Positions 14,903 through 23,701 of a DNA stretch of 37,178 nucleotides are shown here, piece by piece. Numbering within the stretch: the first letter of the stretch is position 1; each line of letters starts with the position of its first letter. Origin of the DNA: Stieleria mannarensis (GTDB lineage: Bacteria > Planctomycetota > Planctomycetia > Pirellulales > Pirellulaceae). The notes beneath the pieces are model-generated. The model was not told where the DNA came from and ran no database searches. It saw nothing but the letters and a program-made list of their open reading frames with translations. The position numbers and the translations under genes are program-made. Where the stretch lies: contig NZ_JACEHH010000067.1 of NCBI RefSeq assembly GCF_014154935.1, positions 1 to 37,178 of the forward strand. Reading direction: 5' to 3'.

Positions 14903-17230
14903 CTATCGCGTCCATCCTCCCGACGGTGTTCGCCAGGATGCGCGATCCTGATGCAACGCAGGGCTGGACGGGATGCGTGGAATCAACGCGGACGCAGGCG
15001 TTTCCGTCCCCCCATGACTTGGCGTCCTGCGGTCCGCGGGAGACGCCGATTGTCTCGTCGCGGCCGGCAGCGCCGGTATTGGCTGAGATGTGGTCGACGG
15101 TGTGCTTTGCCGGGCTGCGAGTTGCGTAGGCTGCACTGCGGGCGTCGCAGGAGGATTTAATGCGGGGCGTCCGATGCGTCGCGGTAACGCCACCGTGGGA
15201 CGTGTCGATTCCGTTGCACCGCTCGCGTCTGGAATGCCAGCGGGTACCGGGGTATCGTCGCGAGTTTCCTGGACGGGTGCAGCACTGCCTTGGTGAATCG
15301 CGGCCGTCGGCTCTGCGGAGGGCATTAACGATGCCGCCTTGCCTGCCGCATCGTTGCCCAGAGCAGCCGGCACATCGTCGCGGATCGCTGCAGCGTCCGG
15401 GGTTGTTTCGCCGCCGGGCGCAGCCGCATGCTCCGGTGACAAGATAATCGTTTCTGAGCGGAAGTCGTCGCGCAGAAAATCGATCTCGCCGCTGCACGTC
15501 GATTGTGCCGGCCGAATCCCTTCGTTGATCAGCAGCGTCCCCATCGCACGTTGCAACTGCACCAACGCGATCATATAGGCGGCTTGCACCTTGACCAAAT
15601 CCTTTTCCGCATCGGTGCGTCGCTGTTGTGCATCCAACAGATTTTCCAGCTTGATGCCGACGCGTGAATCGTCGCCGCCGATGATCCGCCACTGGACCGT
15701 CAGAATATTCTCTTCGGTCACCGCGGTTGACAGCACGTTGCGTTTGCTGACCAATTGCTGTTCGAATCGTTCCAGATCGATCAACGCGGTTTCGACATCG
15801 AATTGAGTTTGCTGGATCACTTCGCGCAGACGCTGGGACCGCTGCCGCGCCCTCAACAGGGCTTCGCGATGCTGGGCGCGAAACGCTCGTCGTCCTCGCG
15901 GCAGCTCGAATTCCAAACCGGTGGAGACGCCCGGGGCGTTGGCAAATTGTTCGCCGAAGGATCGCGCGACCTTGCTGGCGCCGTTTAGTTGTGCCAGGTA
16001 TCCGTTGAACACCCAATTCAGCTGGGGCTCCAATTCCGCGCGGGCGACCCGCAATTCCAACGCCGAAAGCTCGACGTCGTGCGTTGCGGCGCGGACTTCC
16101 GGGCGGTTCTCGAGTGCCTGGGCGACGGCATCCCGCAAGGTCCACCGGGTTTGATCGATGACCGGCGCCGCCATCGGGATCAACTCCAAATCGCTGTCGG
16201 CTCCGATCATCGCTTCGCTGCCGACCAACGCGGCCAGACGGGCCTGCTGTTTCTTCAGGCCCGCCTCCAGGTCGATCACTTGGTCGGCGCGGCGAGCGAC
16301 CCGCTGTTTCGCCTTGGTGATTTCGATCAGTGCGGCGTCAAAATCCTTTCGGCTGACAAGCAACCGTTCGATATGCCGGCTGCGCGCCAACAATTCACGC
16401 TGCTGGGTCAGCATCGCCCGTGCTTCGTACAGTTTCCAGTAGGCGGCGATCACATCCGCGATTCGCTGCTCGACCGCGCCCCGCATGTCCTGCCATGCCA
16501 CCCGGCTCTCGATTCTCGCCTGCGTCACCAGACGCTCGTTGTAGTAGCGACCGCCGCGCGAAAGCAGTGGCTTGGTCAGACTCAGGCTCAGCCGTGCGTT
16601 GCCCTGGTCACGAGGCACAAAGAATGAACTATTGCTGTCCAGGAAACCGATCTCCTGGGACAATTCCAGCTCGGTGCCGGTCCGCGTGGTCTTTCGCACG
16701 CCGCCGTTGAAATTGAGCGACTTTTCACGCAACCGGTCTGCCCCTCCGGTCGTCAGGGTATTGCCGACCGGATCGTTTGTCGCGCCCAGATTGCCGCCTA
16801 ACAGGATCGTGGAATCGAAGGCGGCGTCCTGTTGGATGATCCGTTGGAAGGTCGTGCTCGCTTCGTAACCGACGCTCAGAATTCGCGGGCTGTGTGCCAG
16901 CGTGTCCAACAGAATCGTTTCCAAGTCGAAGCGGACCCAACGGTCGCGGTCGAGCACTTGCTGGGTCACCCGGTCGGTCCACCACTGGATCGGCGCCGAT
17001 TCGCCGGTGACGAGGGCTGCATTCAGCGGGGCGTTGGGCGCCGGTGGCAAGCGTTTCGGCAGACTACCGACCGGGGGCGTGGCGGCGATGGTTGCCGACG
17101 GCGATGGCTGGGCAATCCCCAAGCGACGCGTTTCAGGCGGATCCTGGGCATACAACCCCCGCGCCGCCGTCATGGTCAACACCATGACGAGCGCAACGAG
17201 TGTCAGTGGACCGAATCCCAACCTTGGCAT
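14903..17230 (-). CDS. TolC family outer-membrane efflux protein with long C-terminal tail
   Basis: This is the first gene of the operon. The 775-residue product has a signal peptide (LTLVALVMVLTMTAARGLYAQ). A TolC-like core of two similar halves follows. Typical features are a long coiled coil (AYWKLYEARAMLTQQRELLA), ALENRPEVRAATHDVELSAL for the second half, and LLDAQQRRTDAEKDLVKVQA near the end of the channel. Ordinary TolC homologues have 430-500 residues. Here the core is about 575 and is followed by about 200 residues rich in Pro, Ala, Thr and Ser, probably disordered and periplasmic or surface-facing. I chose ATG 17230 because the upstream extension of the frame lacks a signal peptide. 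Confidence 0.87.
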   Translation of the reverse strand: MPRLGFGPLTLVALVMVLTMTAARGLYAQDPPETRRLGIAQPSPSATIAATPPVGSLPKRLPPAPNAPLNAALVTGESAPIQWWTDRVTQQVLDRDRWVRFDLETILLDTLAHSPRILSVGYEASTTFQRIIQQDAAFDSTILLGGNLGATNDPVGNTLTTGGADRLREKSLNFNGGVRKTTRTGTELELSQEIGFLDSNSSFFVPRDQGNARLSLSLTKPLLSRGGRYYNERLVTQARIESRVAWQDMRGAVEQRIADVIAAYWKLYEARAMLTQQRELLARSRHIERLLVSRKDFDAALIEITKAKQRVARRADQVIDLEAGLKKQQARLAALVGSEAMIGADSDLELIPMAAPVIDQTRWTLRDAVAQALENRPEVRAATHDVELSALELRVARAELEPQLNWVFNGYLAQLNGASKVARSFGEQFANAPGVSTGLEFELPRGRRAFRAQHREALLRARQRSQRLREVIQQTQFDVETALIDLERFEQQLVSKRNVLSTAVTEENILTVQWRIIGGDDSRVGIKLENLLDAQQRRTDAEKDLVKVQAAYMIALVQLQRAMGTLLINEGIRPAQSTCSGEIDFLRDDFRSETIILSPEHAAAPGGETTPDAAAIRDDVPAALGNDAAGKAASLMPSAEPTAAIHQGSAAPVQETRDDTPVPAGIPDASGATESTRPTVALPRRIGRPALNPPATPAVQPTQLAARQSTPSTTSQPIPALPAATRQSASPADRRTPSHGGTETPASALIPRIPSSPALHQDRASWRTPSGGWTR

Positions 17231-17250
17231 CAAATTCTCGTTTAAGTCCA

Positions 17251-17300
17251 ATTCAGCAGCGCACCCCATGCGTCTTGCATGTCCATGCAAAGTGCTGAAT
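17251..17300. promoter_or_regulatory. Nested dyad upstream of the TolC-like gene (operator or leader hairpin candidate)
   Basis: The inner palindrome TTGCATG/CATGCAA and the outer arms ATTCAGCA/TGCTGAAT lie 21-70 nt before the ATG at 17230. This position suits an operator or a 5'-leader structure. The inner motif recurs at 17399-17408. Confidence 0.5.
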
Positions 17301-17608
17301 CGGTCGCAACGATCAATCGGATCGATCCGGCATGGGGAAATGACGTCTCGACGCCATGGATTGCGGGCACAGGCAGAACAATCGCCAAAGCTTGACAATT
17401 GCATGCAAAGCCATCCCCCTCGGAGCTGGCTGACGGCACTTGCCCACCAGGGGCCGAAACTCCGAGTCACCCCAACTAACGTTGATCAGCCCTGTGTCGT
17501 CACAATCGATACGACTCCCCATCGTGGCGCGATCCTGATTTCTTTTCGCATGCCGCTGGCCTTGGGGGCGATTCGCCGGGGCAACGGGCATACGGGGAAG
17601 CAAAACTT

Positions 17609-17640
17609 GGCTCGATACCGGGTCGGCTCGATACCGGGTC
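17609..17640 (+). repeat. Perfect 16-bp tandem duplication
   Basis: GGCTCGATACCGGGTC occurs at 17609-17624 and again immediately at 17625-17640, followed by a degenerate third copy (ACGTGATCCCGGGG). It lies 67 nt upstream of the apparent start of the GGDEF/HD protein. Confidence 0.9.
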
Positions 17641-17706
17641 GACGTGATCCCGGGGTGGCGACGCCCCGATTTGACTGTTTGAACTCGTTTTTTCGATAGT
17701 TACGTC

Positions 17707-20145
17707 TTGGGTAGGGTTTATCTCCAGTCGATTCGCCTCGCAATCGCGTTGGTCTGCCTCGGTGCTAGCTTGATTTTGGCTAGTCACTGGTTTGGGCTAT
17801 TGCCTGATGTGACGCAGATCCAAAGCGATTCTCGGCGCCGTCTGAGCGAAGCGGTGGCGGTGAACGCCGCGGCCGATGTGCGGAAACAACAGTGGGTGGA
17901 CCTCCGCGCGACGGCCGAGACATTGGTCGATCGCGACGCCGACCTGCTGTCGATTGGGGTTCGCAGCAAACACGGCGACCTGAAGGTCAATGCGGGGCAC
18001 CATGAAGATCTGTGGCATCAAGTTTCGACCGACAGCGAGGGAATCGACGCGATCAGCGTGCCGATCACGCTGAATCGACGTGAATGGGGCGCGGTCGAAT
18101 TCTGTTTTCGCGCCCCCGACCAATCGACCTTCGGCGCCATCGCCGAACACCCGCTGATGCGGTTGCTGGCGTTCTACTGCATCACCGGCTTGTTCGGGTA
18201 CACCCTGTTTGTGGGCAAGGTGATGCGGGTATTCAGCACCACCCAAGTCGTGCCCGAACGCGTCCGTCAGGCATTGGACACGCTTGCCGAAGGGCTGTTG
18301 GTGTTGGACGAAAAGGCGAAGATCGTGTTGGCCAACCGGGCGTTCGCCGAGACGGTCGAAGTGTCCAGCGAGCTGTTGGTCGATTCCCGCGCCAACGAAC
18401 TGCCGTGGACCTTTGAAAACAGCGAGACGCAGGAAAGTTACCCCTGGATGACGGCGATCGACGAGTCCGCAACGATCACCGAGCAAATCTTGCACCTGAA
18501 GGTCCATGATGGCGACGAGCGGATTTTTTCGGTCAACGCCGCGCCGATCGGCGGCGGCAGCTCCCGACGCGGGGCCCTGGCGACATTCCGGGACGTCACC
18601 CACATCGAAGAGCATCGCAAACAGCTCGAAGCGATGCTGAGCATGTTGCGTGAAAGCCGCGACGAAATCGAAGAGAAGAACCGGGAACTGGAAATCCTGG
18701 CCACCACCGACGCCTTGACCGGTTGTCTGAACCGCCGCGCTTTTTTCGAACGATTCGGGCACCTTTGGAAAACCGCCGCCGCGGAGAAGAAGCCGCTTTC
18801 GTGCATCATGTTCGATAATGACCATTTCAAACGGGTCAACGACACGTATGGACACGCCGTCGGCGATGACGTCTTGCGGGAGGTGTCACGCGTTCTGCGC
18901 GAGGAACACGGCGAGCACGGCTTGGTTTGCCGCTACGGTGGCGAAGAATTCTGTGTCCTGCTTCCCGGCATCGACTTCGAAACCGCCCTCGATCTGGCCG
19001 AGCAAACCCGAGCGTCGATCGAAAAAATCACCTTCACCGAACCGGCTCAACTGCGGTTGACCGCCAGCGTCGGTGTCTCCGAAACCCGCTTCGAGGCGGC
19101 GGATCCGCAAGAATTGATTAACCAAGCCGACGTGTGTTTGTACGCCGCCAAACGCGGCGGACGCAACTGTGTGATTCCCTACAGCCCCGAGTTGTCGCAA
19201 ATGGAAGGCGAAGAACCGGAATCGCGAGAACGCGCCGAAATCCCTTATCAAGCCGTGACCGCATTGATCGCGTCACTGTCCTATCGCGACGCCGCAACGG
19301 CGCAGCACAGCCGACGAGTGGCCGACCTTTGCTCGCAGGTTTCCAAACAGTACATGGACGCCGGCAGCCAATACATTTTGGAAATCGCCGCGCTACTTCA
19401 CGATATTGGCAAGGTCGGCGTTTCAGACGAAATCCTGCTCAAACGCGGCAAGCTCAGCCCCGATGAAATGGAGTTGATCGCGTGGCACGACCGCATCGGG
19501 GTGGAACTGATCGAAACGGCATTCGAATGCCAGGAGCTGACCGAAACCGTTCAATTTCGGCAAGCACACTTCGACGGATCGGGACGCTTTCGAAACTTGC
19601 CCGTGGGATCCGAGATCCCCCTCGGCGCGCGGATCCTGTCGATCTGTGACAGCTATGACTCGATGGTTTCCGACCGCGTCTACCGCGACGGTTGCTCGCA
19701 TCAAGTGGCAATCGACGAATTGCGACGCTACGCCGGTTCGCAGTTCGACCCGGAATTGGTCGAGCATTTCGCCAGCGTCATCACCAGCAAACCCGAAGAA
19801 GACACCACCGCCAACAGCGAAGCGGCAATCCAGATCGGATTCCAAGTCGAACGCCTGGCTGCGGCGATCGACAGCCAGGATACCGAGGGGATGCAGACGT
19901 TGGCGGCTCGCTTGGGGATGTACGCCCGCAGTTGCGACATCGAATCGATCGCCAAAGCCGCCGATCGGATCCGCCAACGGGCCAGCGAGCAAGACATCTC
20001 CTGGCTGGCACTGCTTCACGATACCAACGAGCTGCTGGAGCTATGCCGCAACACCCAATCGGAACTGATCGAGCAATCCGAGAGCACGGGGAATCCTCGT
20101 GTCACACCGGCTGAAAACACGCCGGCATCTGAATTGTCGGATTGA
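17707..20145 (+). CDS. Membrane PAS-GGDEF-HD-GYP-like signalling protein
   Basis: This 812-residue protein is predicted to control cyclic di-GMP. Two membrane helices (about 10-29 and 150-171) flank a periplasmic sensor region. A PAS-like domain (about 185-300) and a coiled coil (305-330) follow. The diguanylate cyclase domain has GGEEF at 411-415 and MFDNDHFKRVNDTYGH, so synthesis looks possible; no RxxD inhibitory site precedes GGEEF. The HD domain has HSRRV (His534) and HDIGK (His565, Asp566), but the GYP segment reads DGSGRF (623-628) and lacks the usual HHE. The C-terminal 100 residues resemble a helical HPt domain without its His. The start is TTG at 17707 with a weak ribosome site. Confidence 0.87.
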   Translation: MGRVYLQSIRLAIALVCLGASLILASHWFGLLPDVTQIQSDSRRRLSEAVAVNAAADVRKQQWVDLRATAETLVDRDADLLSIGVRSKHGDLKVNAGHHEDLWHQVSTDSEGIDAISVPITLNRREWGAVEFCFRAPDQSTFGAIAEHPLMRLLAFYCITGLFGYTLFVGKVMRVFSTTQVVPERVRQALDTLAEGLLVLDEKAKIVLANRAFAETVEVSSELLVDSRANELPWTFENSETQESYPWMTAIDESATITEQILHLKVHDGDERIFSVNAAPIGGGSSRRGALATFRDVTHIEEHRKQLEAMLSMLRESRDEIEEKNRELEILATTDALTGCLNRRAFFERFGHLWKTAAAEKKPLSCIMFDNDHFKRVNDTYGHAVGDDVLREVSRVLREEHGEHGLVCRYGGEEFCVLLPGIDFETALDLAEQTRASIEKITFTEPAQLRLTASVGVSETRFEAADPQELINQADVCLYAAKRGGRNCVIPYSPELSQMEGEEPESRERAEIPYQAVTALIASLSYRDAATAQHSRRVADLCSQVSKQYMDAGSQYILEIAALLHDIGKVGVSDEILLKRGKLSPDEMELIAWHDRIGVELIETAFECQELTETVQFRQAHFDGSGRFRNLPVGSEIPLGARILSICDSYDSMVSDRVYRDGCSHQVAIDELRRYAGSQFDPELVEHFASVITSKPEEDTTANSEAAIQIGFQVERLAAAIDSQDTEGMQTLAARLGMYARSCDIESIAKAADRIRQRASEQDISWLALLHDTNELLELCRNTQSELIEQSESTGNPRVTPAENTPASELSD

Positions 20146-20247
20146 CCCTCGGACGATCGCGCGCAAACTGCGATTTCCAAACCAACCGCCGATCGGCCAT
20201 ACTGTCGACTCTAACGGTCGGTGAGTTTTCTCAGGGAAGGGCGATAG

Positions 20248-21432
20248 GTGGACGTGCTAGCAGCAAATCATGACGAAATCGGATTCGGGATCGATCCGTT
20301 CAACCCCCGCACCGCTCGCCCGATCGAAGCCGTCGGTGGGACATCCAAATCATCGCTGAAGCGTCAGATCAGCCAGTCCTGTCCCCGAGTTCCGGGGGTC
20401 TACGGGATGCTCGATCGACGCGGGGAACTGATCTACGTCGGCAAAAGCAAATCGCTTCGCAATCGGCTGCTCAGCTATTTCAGTGCCGCCAACGAAGACG
20501 AAAAAGGCGGACGTATCATCGAAAACGCCCGTGCGATCCAGTGGGAGACGCAGCCGAGCGAGTTCGCCGCACTCTTGCGAGAGCAGCAACTGATTCGCAA
20601 GTTCACGCCCCGCTGGAACGTGCAAGGCGTTCCCAAACGCCAACGCCCGGTCTACCTGTGCCTGGGACGCGGCCCCGCACCGCAGTTCTTTCTCTCCCCC
20701 AAGATCCCCAATGAGTACATTTCACTGCAGGGACCATTTTTTGGTGCCAAACGCATGGCCAATGCCGTCGACGCACTGAACAAAGTCTTTCGGCTGCGTG
20801 ATTGCAGCCAACAGCAAACGTTCCAGTTTGCCGAACAGCTGTCTCTGTTCGACATCGATCACCGCCCCGGTTGCCTGCGTTTGGAGCTGAACACGTGCTT
20901 GGGGCCGTGCGCGGCCGCATGCACCCGCGGCGAGTATGCCGCCCAAGTCAACGCGGCGGAAAGCTTTCTCGATGGATTCAATGACGAACCGCTCGTCCTG
21001 CTTCAAGAACGCATGGAAACCGCCTCGGCCAACCGCCAGTACGAACTCGCCGGTCGCGTCCACCAGACGCTCAAATCACTCCGCTACGTGCATCGCAAAC
21101 TGACGATGCTGGCCACCGCCCGGCGCAAGTACAGCTTTGTGTACGCGGTGCCCGGCTATGACGGTTGCCATCTGTGGTACTTGATTCATTGTGGCGAAGT
21201 CAGCGCGGTGGCTGCCACGCCGATCGGTCGAGACGCCTATCAGGCGATCAAGCCGACGATCAACGGATGGAAAGCGACGTTGGAGAGCGCCGCCGACCGC
21301 GGCCACGGCCCGTTCCCTTACACGCTGGGCACCGTCGCATCGTGGTTTCGAAAACACCCCCATGAACTCGACCGCACCTTCGCCCCCGAACAAGCCGGAC
21401 GAAAGTATTATCGGAAATCGATGACCGCGTAG
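20248..21432 (+). CDS. UvrC-like GIY-YIG nuclease lacking the C-terminal nuclease half
   Basis: The 394-residue product matches the N-terminal half of the excision nuclease subunit UvrC. The GIY-YIG domain shows GVY (50-52), YVG (63-65), Arg71/Arg73, Glu112 in LLREQQLI and Asn124 in PRWNV, so catalysis looks intact. Four cysteines follow (186, 209, 217, 221). The last three have UvrC-like CX7CX3C spacing, consistent with an iron-sulfur site. A UVR-like helical pair (about 250-284) could bind UvrB. The RNase H-like 5' nuclease and HhH domains are absent, as in the smaller Cho protein, which makes only the 3' incision. The start is GTG at 20248. The last 100 residues are unassigned. Confidence 0.85.
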   Translation: MDVLAANHDEIGFGIDPFNPRTARPIEAVGGTSKSSLKRQISQSCPRVPGVYGMLDRRGELIYVGKSKSLRNRLLSYFSAANEDEKGGRIIENARAIQWETQPSEFAALLREQQLIRKFTPRWNVQGVPKRQRPVYLCLGRGPAPQFFLSPKIPNEYISLQGPFFGAKRMANAVDALNKVFRLRDCSQQQTFQFAEQLSLFDIDHRPGCLRLELNTCLGPCAAACTRGEYAAQVNAAESFLDGFNDEPLVLLQERMETASANRQYELAGRVHQTLKSLRYVHRKLTMLATARRKYSFVYAVPGYDGCHLWYLIHCGEVSAVAATPIGRDAYQAIKPTINGWKATLESAADRGHGPFPYTLGTVASWFRKHPHELDRTFAPEQAGRKYYRKSMTA

Positions 21433-21467
21433 TGCGACGTCAACTTGTAAATTTTCCGGTCCATGTC

Positions 21468-21546
21468 GTAGCGGAAGACGCCAACGCTTTCGGCCCCCCG
21501 TGCGGTGTCGCAGCATCAGTGCGAAACTCTGGGCGAGTTCCGCTAC
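21468..21546. repeat. Degenerate pair of TGGC-loop hairpin repeats between convergent genes
   Basis: The right unit (21522-21546) has core AACTC-TGGGC-GAGTT followed by CCGCTAC, a third stem variant with full pairing. The left inverted unit (21468-21493) begins GTAGCGGAAGACGCC and pairs poorly. They lie 35 nt after the UvrC-like stop and 32 nt after the stop of the PL11 lyase gene. Confidence 0.65.
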
Positions 21547-21578
21547 CCGAAACCCAGGTTGCGAGCGACCACGAGTTT

Positions 21579-23465
21579 TTACTCGCCAACGATTTTGATC
21601 GCCGGAATCGGCGGATCCGCCATCTTGTGACCAAGGAAAAAGCTCGTGTGCGGCGGCTTATTGTAAACCACGTTCTGCCACGTAATGCTGAGCCGATATT
21701 GTGGGTCTTGCATGAGCGTGTACAACCGAGATTCGGTCGGAATCGAAGTCGTGTAAACACGTAGCGACTGGCCGTCGGGAGAAGCCGTGATGATCTCTTC
21801 ACGCCAATCGCCGACGATGTCGCCAATCAAGTTTGGGCCGCGTGGAGCCCCGCGTCCCTGTGCGACGAAGATCGATCTTTCCTGTTCCGCTTCCCAGTCC
21901 CATTTTGTGACGCGTCCGCCGCGACCTAGCAGTTCTCGCAACAAATCGCCATCCCACCAGATCGCATAGCCGGTGCTGCGTGGTGACCTGCCGACGGATT
22001 CGCCGGCGGAGTTGCGTAACCCGCCAGGTCCACCCCAAGCTTCAAAGCCTGGATGGCGCGGATCAATGTCGGCTGCTAGACCGGCGCCGACATCGATTCC
22101 GGGACTATGACTCCACAGGATCTCGCCCGTGGCCGCGTCCCGCATGGCTGCCCCCGGAGTCTGGAAGCGAACGGTTGCCCCTTCGTTCTCTTGGACTGTG
22201 AACACCTCCAAACCAGGACGCTGCGGATACATGTCACTGATGTGCATGGCATCACCGTGCCTTAAACCCGTTGAATAAAGTCCTTTGCCGTTGTCGTCGA
22301 CGACCATCGCTTGATAAACGATTTCGTCACGGCCGTCCGCATCGACATCGGCGACGGACAGAGAATGTCCGCCCATGCCGGAAAACTCCGAAGCGGCGTC
22401 GAACGGAGGGTAGGCGATACCGGAGTCGAAGACCCAACGCTGGCTCAACTCACCGCCTCGCCAATCCCACGCGGCCATCACGATCCGACCATAGACACCG
22501 CGACACATCACGACGCTCGGTAGCTGGCCATCGAGATAAGCCACGCACGCCAAAAAACGATCGCAACGGTTTCCATACGAATCGTTTCCCCCGTTACCGC
22601 CGATTCCACCCCAACCGTCGATCGGATCGCGACTGGGGACGTAATCGACTGTCTTGAGTGCCGCGCCGGTTTGGCCACTAAAGACCGTGAAGAATTCAGG
22701 GCCTTCGAGGATCCGACCGAACCGCCGCGATCCCTGGTCGAGGTTGCGGAAGTCCTTGCCCCTATCGCCGATCACCGCCCCCGTGCCATCGATCGTTCCG
22801 TCAGCCGTCTTGCAGGCGATTTCTGCACTCCCGTCTCCGTCCAAGTCGTAAACCATGAATTGTGTGTAGTGCTCGCCGTCGCGGATGTTCCTGCCGAGGT
22901 CGATCCGCCACAGAAGTGTGCCATCGAATTCGTAGGCATCCAGAATCGGGCTGCCCGTGATGCCGGTGTGCGAGTTGTCTTTGGGATTCCTTACTTGATG
23001 CAGAACAAGTTCGTATTGGCCGTCGCCATCAAGGTCCGCAATCGATGCGTCGCCGGCGCGATAACCCTCAGCGAGCTGAATCGGGAATTCCAAGTAACCC
23101 TCCCGCCAAATGCTCACGGCGTTGGATGCATCGCCTTCGATACCGTCCATGGTCGGACGGACGAAGTACGTCGTCGCGTCGGTTGTGGTTCCCGATGAAT
23201 CCACAAGATTCGTGCCGGCGGTCAACGGCTGCGCGTTGAGTCGGCGCGGAGCCTCGTCGCCGTCTTGACGATAGACATTAAAACCGATCGTTTGCGGTTC
23301 CGTGGCGAGCAACCGCCAACCGATGAAGACATCGTCTCCACTGGGGACGGCAACGACACCGCGATCGAGTCGCTCCATCACCCGCTGTGCAACAGCCGAT
23401 CGGACCGACATTGGTAGTAACAAAACAAAAACAAGATGGCAGAGCAACGAACGGGACACGGACAT
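21579..23465 (-). CDS. Secreted rhamnogalacturonan lyase, PL11-like
   Basis: The 628-residue product resembles polysaccharide lyase family 11, which cleaves rhamnogalacturonan I by beta-elimination using calcium. A signal peptide (LLCHLVFVLLLPMSVRSAVAQ) precedes the family's N-terminal domain (ERLDRGVVAVPSGDDVFIGW, NVYR). The propeller follows, with Asp-rich calcium loops: IADLDGDGQYELVLHQ, YDLDGDGSAEIACKTADGT and VADVDADGRDEIVY. EIACKTADGT is especially typical of PL11. No dockerin or C-terminal sorting module is seen. I used ATG 23465; ATG 23525 is closer to a GGGGGA sequence but gives an unusually long signal region. No SusCD-like or other lyase gene is adjacent. Confidence 0.85.
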   Translation of the reverse strand: MSVSRSLLCHLVFVLLLPMSVRSAVAQRVMERLDRGVVAVPSGDDVFIGWRLLATEPQTIGFNVYRQDGDEAPRRLNAQPLTAGTNLVDSSGTTTDATTYFVRPTMDGIEGDASNAVSIWREGYLEFPIQLAEGYRAGDASIADLDGDGQYELVLHQVRNPKDNSHTGITGSPILDAYEFDGTLLWRIDLGRNIRDGEHYTQFMVYDLDGDGSAEIACKTADGTIDGTGAVIGDRGKDFRNLDQGSRRFGRILEGPEFFTVFSGQTGAALKTVDYVPSRDPIDGWGGIGGNGGNDSYGNRCDRFLACVAYLDGQLPSVVMCRGVYGRIVMAAWDWRGGELSQRWVFDSGIAYPPFDAASEFSGMGGHSLSVADVDADGRDEIVYQAMVVDDNGKGLYSTGLRHGDAMHISDMYPQRPGLEVFTVQENEGATVRFQTPGAAMRDAATGEILWSHSPGIDVGAGLAADIDPRHPGFEAWGGPGGLRNSAGESVGRSPRSTGYAIWWDGDLLRELLGRGGRVTKWDWEAEQERSIFVAQGRGAPRGPNLIGDIVGDWREEIITASPDGQSLRVYTTSIPTESRLYTLMQDPQYRLSITWQNVVYNKPPHTSFFLGHKMADPPIPAIKIVGE

Positions 23466-23701
23466 CTTCCAGAAAGCGTTGAATGGGGAAGCTGCGGAGG
23501 GGAGCAGGAAGAACAGAACGGTCATCTGTCCCCCGCTTTCAACCGAACACAATCTTACACGGTGAAGAGAATCGTTTCGTCGAGTCGATTGCAACACTGG
23601 CAACGCCGAAGCTGATGCGGCGGAACGCGCATCGCCGGACGCCAGACCGACGCGGAAGTGCCCGGACCGCAAATTTGGTTGCGGTTACCGCTTGCTCGAA
23701 T

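Larger units (their letters stand above)
17231..17706. promoter_or_regulatory. Divergent intergenic region of the efflux operon and the GGDEF gene
   Basis: No gene is visible. Two related palindromes occur: TTGCATG-TC-CATGCAA (17275-17290), nested inside ATTCAGCA (17251-17258) and TGCTGAAT (17293-17300), and TTGCATGCAA (17399-17408). A perfect 16-bp tandem duplication occupies 17609-17640. Promoters for both genes should be here, but I cannot place -10/-35 boxes with confidence. Confidence 0.6.

Noticed and set aside
14841..16145. A 434-codon minus-strand frame within the TolC-like gene
   Set aside because: It is Arg/Gly-rich out-of-frame reading of the real gene, with no recognisable motif.
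17392..17397. TTGACA as a -35 box for the GGDEF gene
   Set aside because: No matching -10 element lies at 16-18 nt, and the site is 310 nt from the start.
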